A stretch of DNA of 6,858 nucleotides from an uncultured Collinsella sp. (lineage in GTDB: Bacteria > Actinomycetota > Coriobacteriia > Coriobacteriales > Coriobacteriaceae), in the NCBI GenBank assembly GCA_900550785.1, contig URTL01000101.1, positions 1-6,858 of the forward strand. Reading direction: 5' to 3'. Both the position numbers and the translations under genes were made by a program. Positions 5,885-6,858 of this stretch are shown here, piece after piece; within the stretch, counting starts at the first letter, position 1; each line of letters starts with the position of its first letter. The notes beneath the pieces are model-generated. The model did no database searches. It had not been told where the DNA came from and was given only the letters and a program-made list of their open reading frames with translations.

Positions 5885-5922
5885 GGCGCCGGGAGTCTCC
5901 GCCTCCCGGCGCCTTTATATTT
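5885..5922 (+). terminator. Intrinsic terminator after the PTS genes
   Basis: GGCGCCGGGAG (5885-5895) and CTCCCGGCGCC (5903-5913) form a perfect 11-pair stem around a seven-base loop, followed at once by TTTATATTT (5914-5922). This is a standard Rho-independent terminator for the GH1-PTS transcript and implies that the kinase gene downstream has its own promoter or depends on read-through. Confidence 0.9.
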
Positions 5923-6067
5923 GGGGAAGGTCTTGCGCGACCTATTAAGCGACCATTCGCGTTTCCCCAGATAAAGCCTGCCAAAACAAACCTGTCCCTT
6001 TTTGGTAGGTTTTTGCCTTGGGAGCGGTACCATACAGGCAATGTTTAAACGAGAAAGGTGGGCTCCC
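5923..6067 (+). promoter_or_regulatory. Leader region of the kinase gene, promoter not identified
   Basis: Besides the foldback at 5966-6022, this stretch holds TGGGGAA (5922-5928) facing TTCCCCA (5963-5969), a small GGTC/GACC hairpin (5929-5942), and the palindrome GGTACC (6026-6031). TTGCCT (6013-6018) could be a -35 box, but I find no convincing -10 box at the right distance. The kinase ribosome site AGGTGG (6056-6061) is clear. Confidence 0.3.
5966..6022 (+). repeat. Second foldback with a copy of the GH1-leader repeat arm
   Basis: Bases 5977-5998 match the right arm of the GH1-leader element (2097-2118) at 19 of 22 positions, in the same orientation. Here the sequence folds on itself: AAAGCCTGCCAAAA (5973-5986) pairs with 6000-6013 over 14 positions with two G-T wobbles around a 13-base loop. 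CCCAG (5966-5970) and TTGGG (6018-6022) add an outer helix. The stem is followed on the plus strand by T bases that partly belong to it, so a terminator or attenuator role is possible. It lies 45 bases before the kinase start codon. Confidence 0.65.
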
Positions 6068-6858
6068 ATGGAACCTAAGCAGTACTACATCGGCATCGAC
6101 GTCGGCGGCACCTCGGTTAAGGAGGGCCTGTTCGACGAGGACGGCAACCTGCTTGCCAAGGCCAGCGTGCCCACGCCTCCCATCGTTGACGCTGCGGGCT
6201 TTGCCGCGGTGACCGAGGCTATCGACCAGGTGGTCGCCAAGGCGCAGATTCCGCGTGCCTTTGTGGCGGGCATTGGCCTGGCCGTTCCGTGCCCCATCCC
6301 GGCATCGGGCGATGCCAAGGTCAAGGCCAACATTGCCATTAACCTGCCCGAGCTGAGGATCGCCATTCAGAAGCACTGCCCCGACGCGGTCGTTAAGTAC
6401 GAGAACGACGCCAACGCCGCTGCTATGGGCGAGGCCTGGCTCGGCTCTGCCAAGGGCGTACAGAACGTGGTGATGGTCACCATCGGTACTGGCGTGGGCG
6501 GCGGCGTTATCGTTAACGGCGACGTGGTATCGGGCGTTGTGGGTGCTGGCGGCGAGATTGGCCACATGTGCCTGAACCCGGCCGAGGAGCGCACCTGCGG
6601 CTGCGGCGGCCATGGCCACCTGGAGCAGTATTCCAGCGCCACCGGCGTGGTGAGCAACTACCTTGCCGAGTGCAAGAAAGCGGGCGTCGAGCCCATCGAG
6701 CTGACCGGCCCCTCCGATTCCAAGGACGTGTTCCAGGCCTGCCGTGAGGGCGACAAGCTCGCGCTGGCCGCGGCCGATACCATGGCTGACTATCTCGGCC
6801 GCGCACTGGCGCTTATTGCCAACGTGGTTGATCCCGAGATGTTCCTCATCGGCGGGGG
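6068..6858 (+). CDS. ROK-family sugar kinase, probable glucokinase (3' end cut off)
   Basis: Cytoplasmic ATP-dependent hexokinase of the ROK family; next to a phospho-disaccharide hydrolase it would phosphorylate the free glucose released. 263 complete codons are present, and the frame is open to the window edge; full ROK kinases have about 300-320 residues. The phosphate-binding DVGGTS is at 11-16, the catalytic base Asp114 lies in ENDAN (112-116), and IGTGVGGG (139-146) is the second ATP motif. The ROK signature runs from GGEIGH (161-166) to the zinc loop CGCGGHGHLE (177-186). Its usual third cysteine is His184, and the common PGP near residue 75 reads PCP. There is no N-terminal DNA-binding domain, so it is a kinase rather than a ROK repressor. 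The start has AGGTGG six bases upstream. It follows a terminator, so it is a separate transcription unit. Glucose specificity is likely; fructose or mannose is possible. Confidence 0.9.
   Translation, partial: MEPKQYYIGIDVGGTSVKEGLFDEDGNLLAKASVPTPPIVDAAGFAAVTEAIDQVVAKAQIPRAFVAGIGLAVPCPIPASGDAKVKANIAINLPELRIAIQKHCPDAVVKYENDANAAAMGEAWLGSAKGVQNVVMVTIGTGVGGGVIVNGDVVSGVVGAGGEIGHMCLNPAEERTCGCGGHGHLEQYSSATGVVSNYLAECKKAGVEPIELTGPSDSKDVFQACREGDKLALAAADTMADYLGRALALIANVVDPEMFLIGG

Noticed and set aside
5945..6619. Minus-strand open frame opposite the kinase 5' part
   Set aside because: Shadow of the ROK gene; Ala- and Gly-rich with no motif.
1..6858. CRISPR array, tRNA or rRNA gene, insertion sequence
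   Set aside because: No regular spaced repeats, no tRNA- or rRNA-like stretch, and no transposase frame or target-site duplication seen; nearly all the sequence is assigned to genes.

Overview
The window is a high-GC bacterial chromosome segment holding a sugar-utilisation locus for a beta-linked disaccharide of the cellobiose type. High GC with strong third-position bias, Lac-family PTS genes, a UTRA-type GntR regulator and a ROK kinase would fit a gut Coriobacteriia such as Collinsella. That assignment is inference from style and remembered protein similarity; there is no rRNA or marker gene to confirm it.

Layout: positions 1-57 may be the last codons of a plus-strand gene, closed by a strong hairpin terminator (67-110). 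Two minus-strand genes follow: a mannose-6-phosphate isomerase (manA, 126-1058) and, upstream of it, a GntR/UTRA repressor (1133-1852). They are separated by 80 bases and probably cotranscribed. A 303-base divergent control region (1853-2155) holds back-to-back promoters, an 18-base imperfect palindrome over the plus-strand -10 box, and a nearly 100-base foldback element in the leader of the next gene. Plus-strand genes follow: a GH1 6-phospho-beta-glycosidase (2156-3556), then PTS EIIC (3677-5020), EIIB (5182-5484) and EIIA (5494-5826), ended by an intrinsic terminator (5885-5922). After a 241-base gap that contains another copy of one arm of the foldback element, a ROK-family sugar kinase starts at 6068 and runs off the window.

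The genes make a coherent pathway (inference from family knowledge). The PTS imports and phosphorylates a beta-disaccharide. The GH1 enzyme splits the cytoplasmic phospho-disaccharide into a hexose-6-phosphate and a free hexose. The ROK kinase would phosphorylate the free hexose. ManA links mannose-6-phosphate to fructose-6-phosphate, so its pairing with the regulator hints that the natural substrate may contain mannose. The GntR protein probably senses the phosphorylated sugar and controls both directions.

I see no wholly new system here. The points most worth a second look are the repeated foldback element placed before both catabolic transcripts, the palindromic candidate operator, the hairpins between the PTS genes, and small departures from consensus in the GH1 phosphate-binding loop and the ROK zinc motif.
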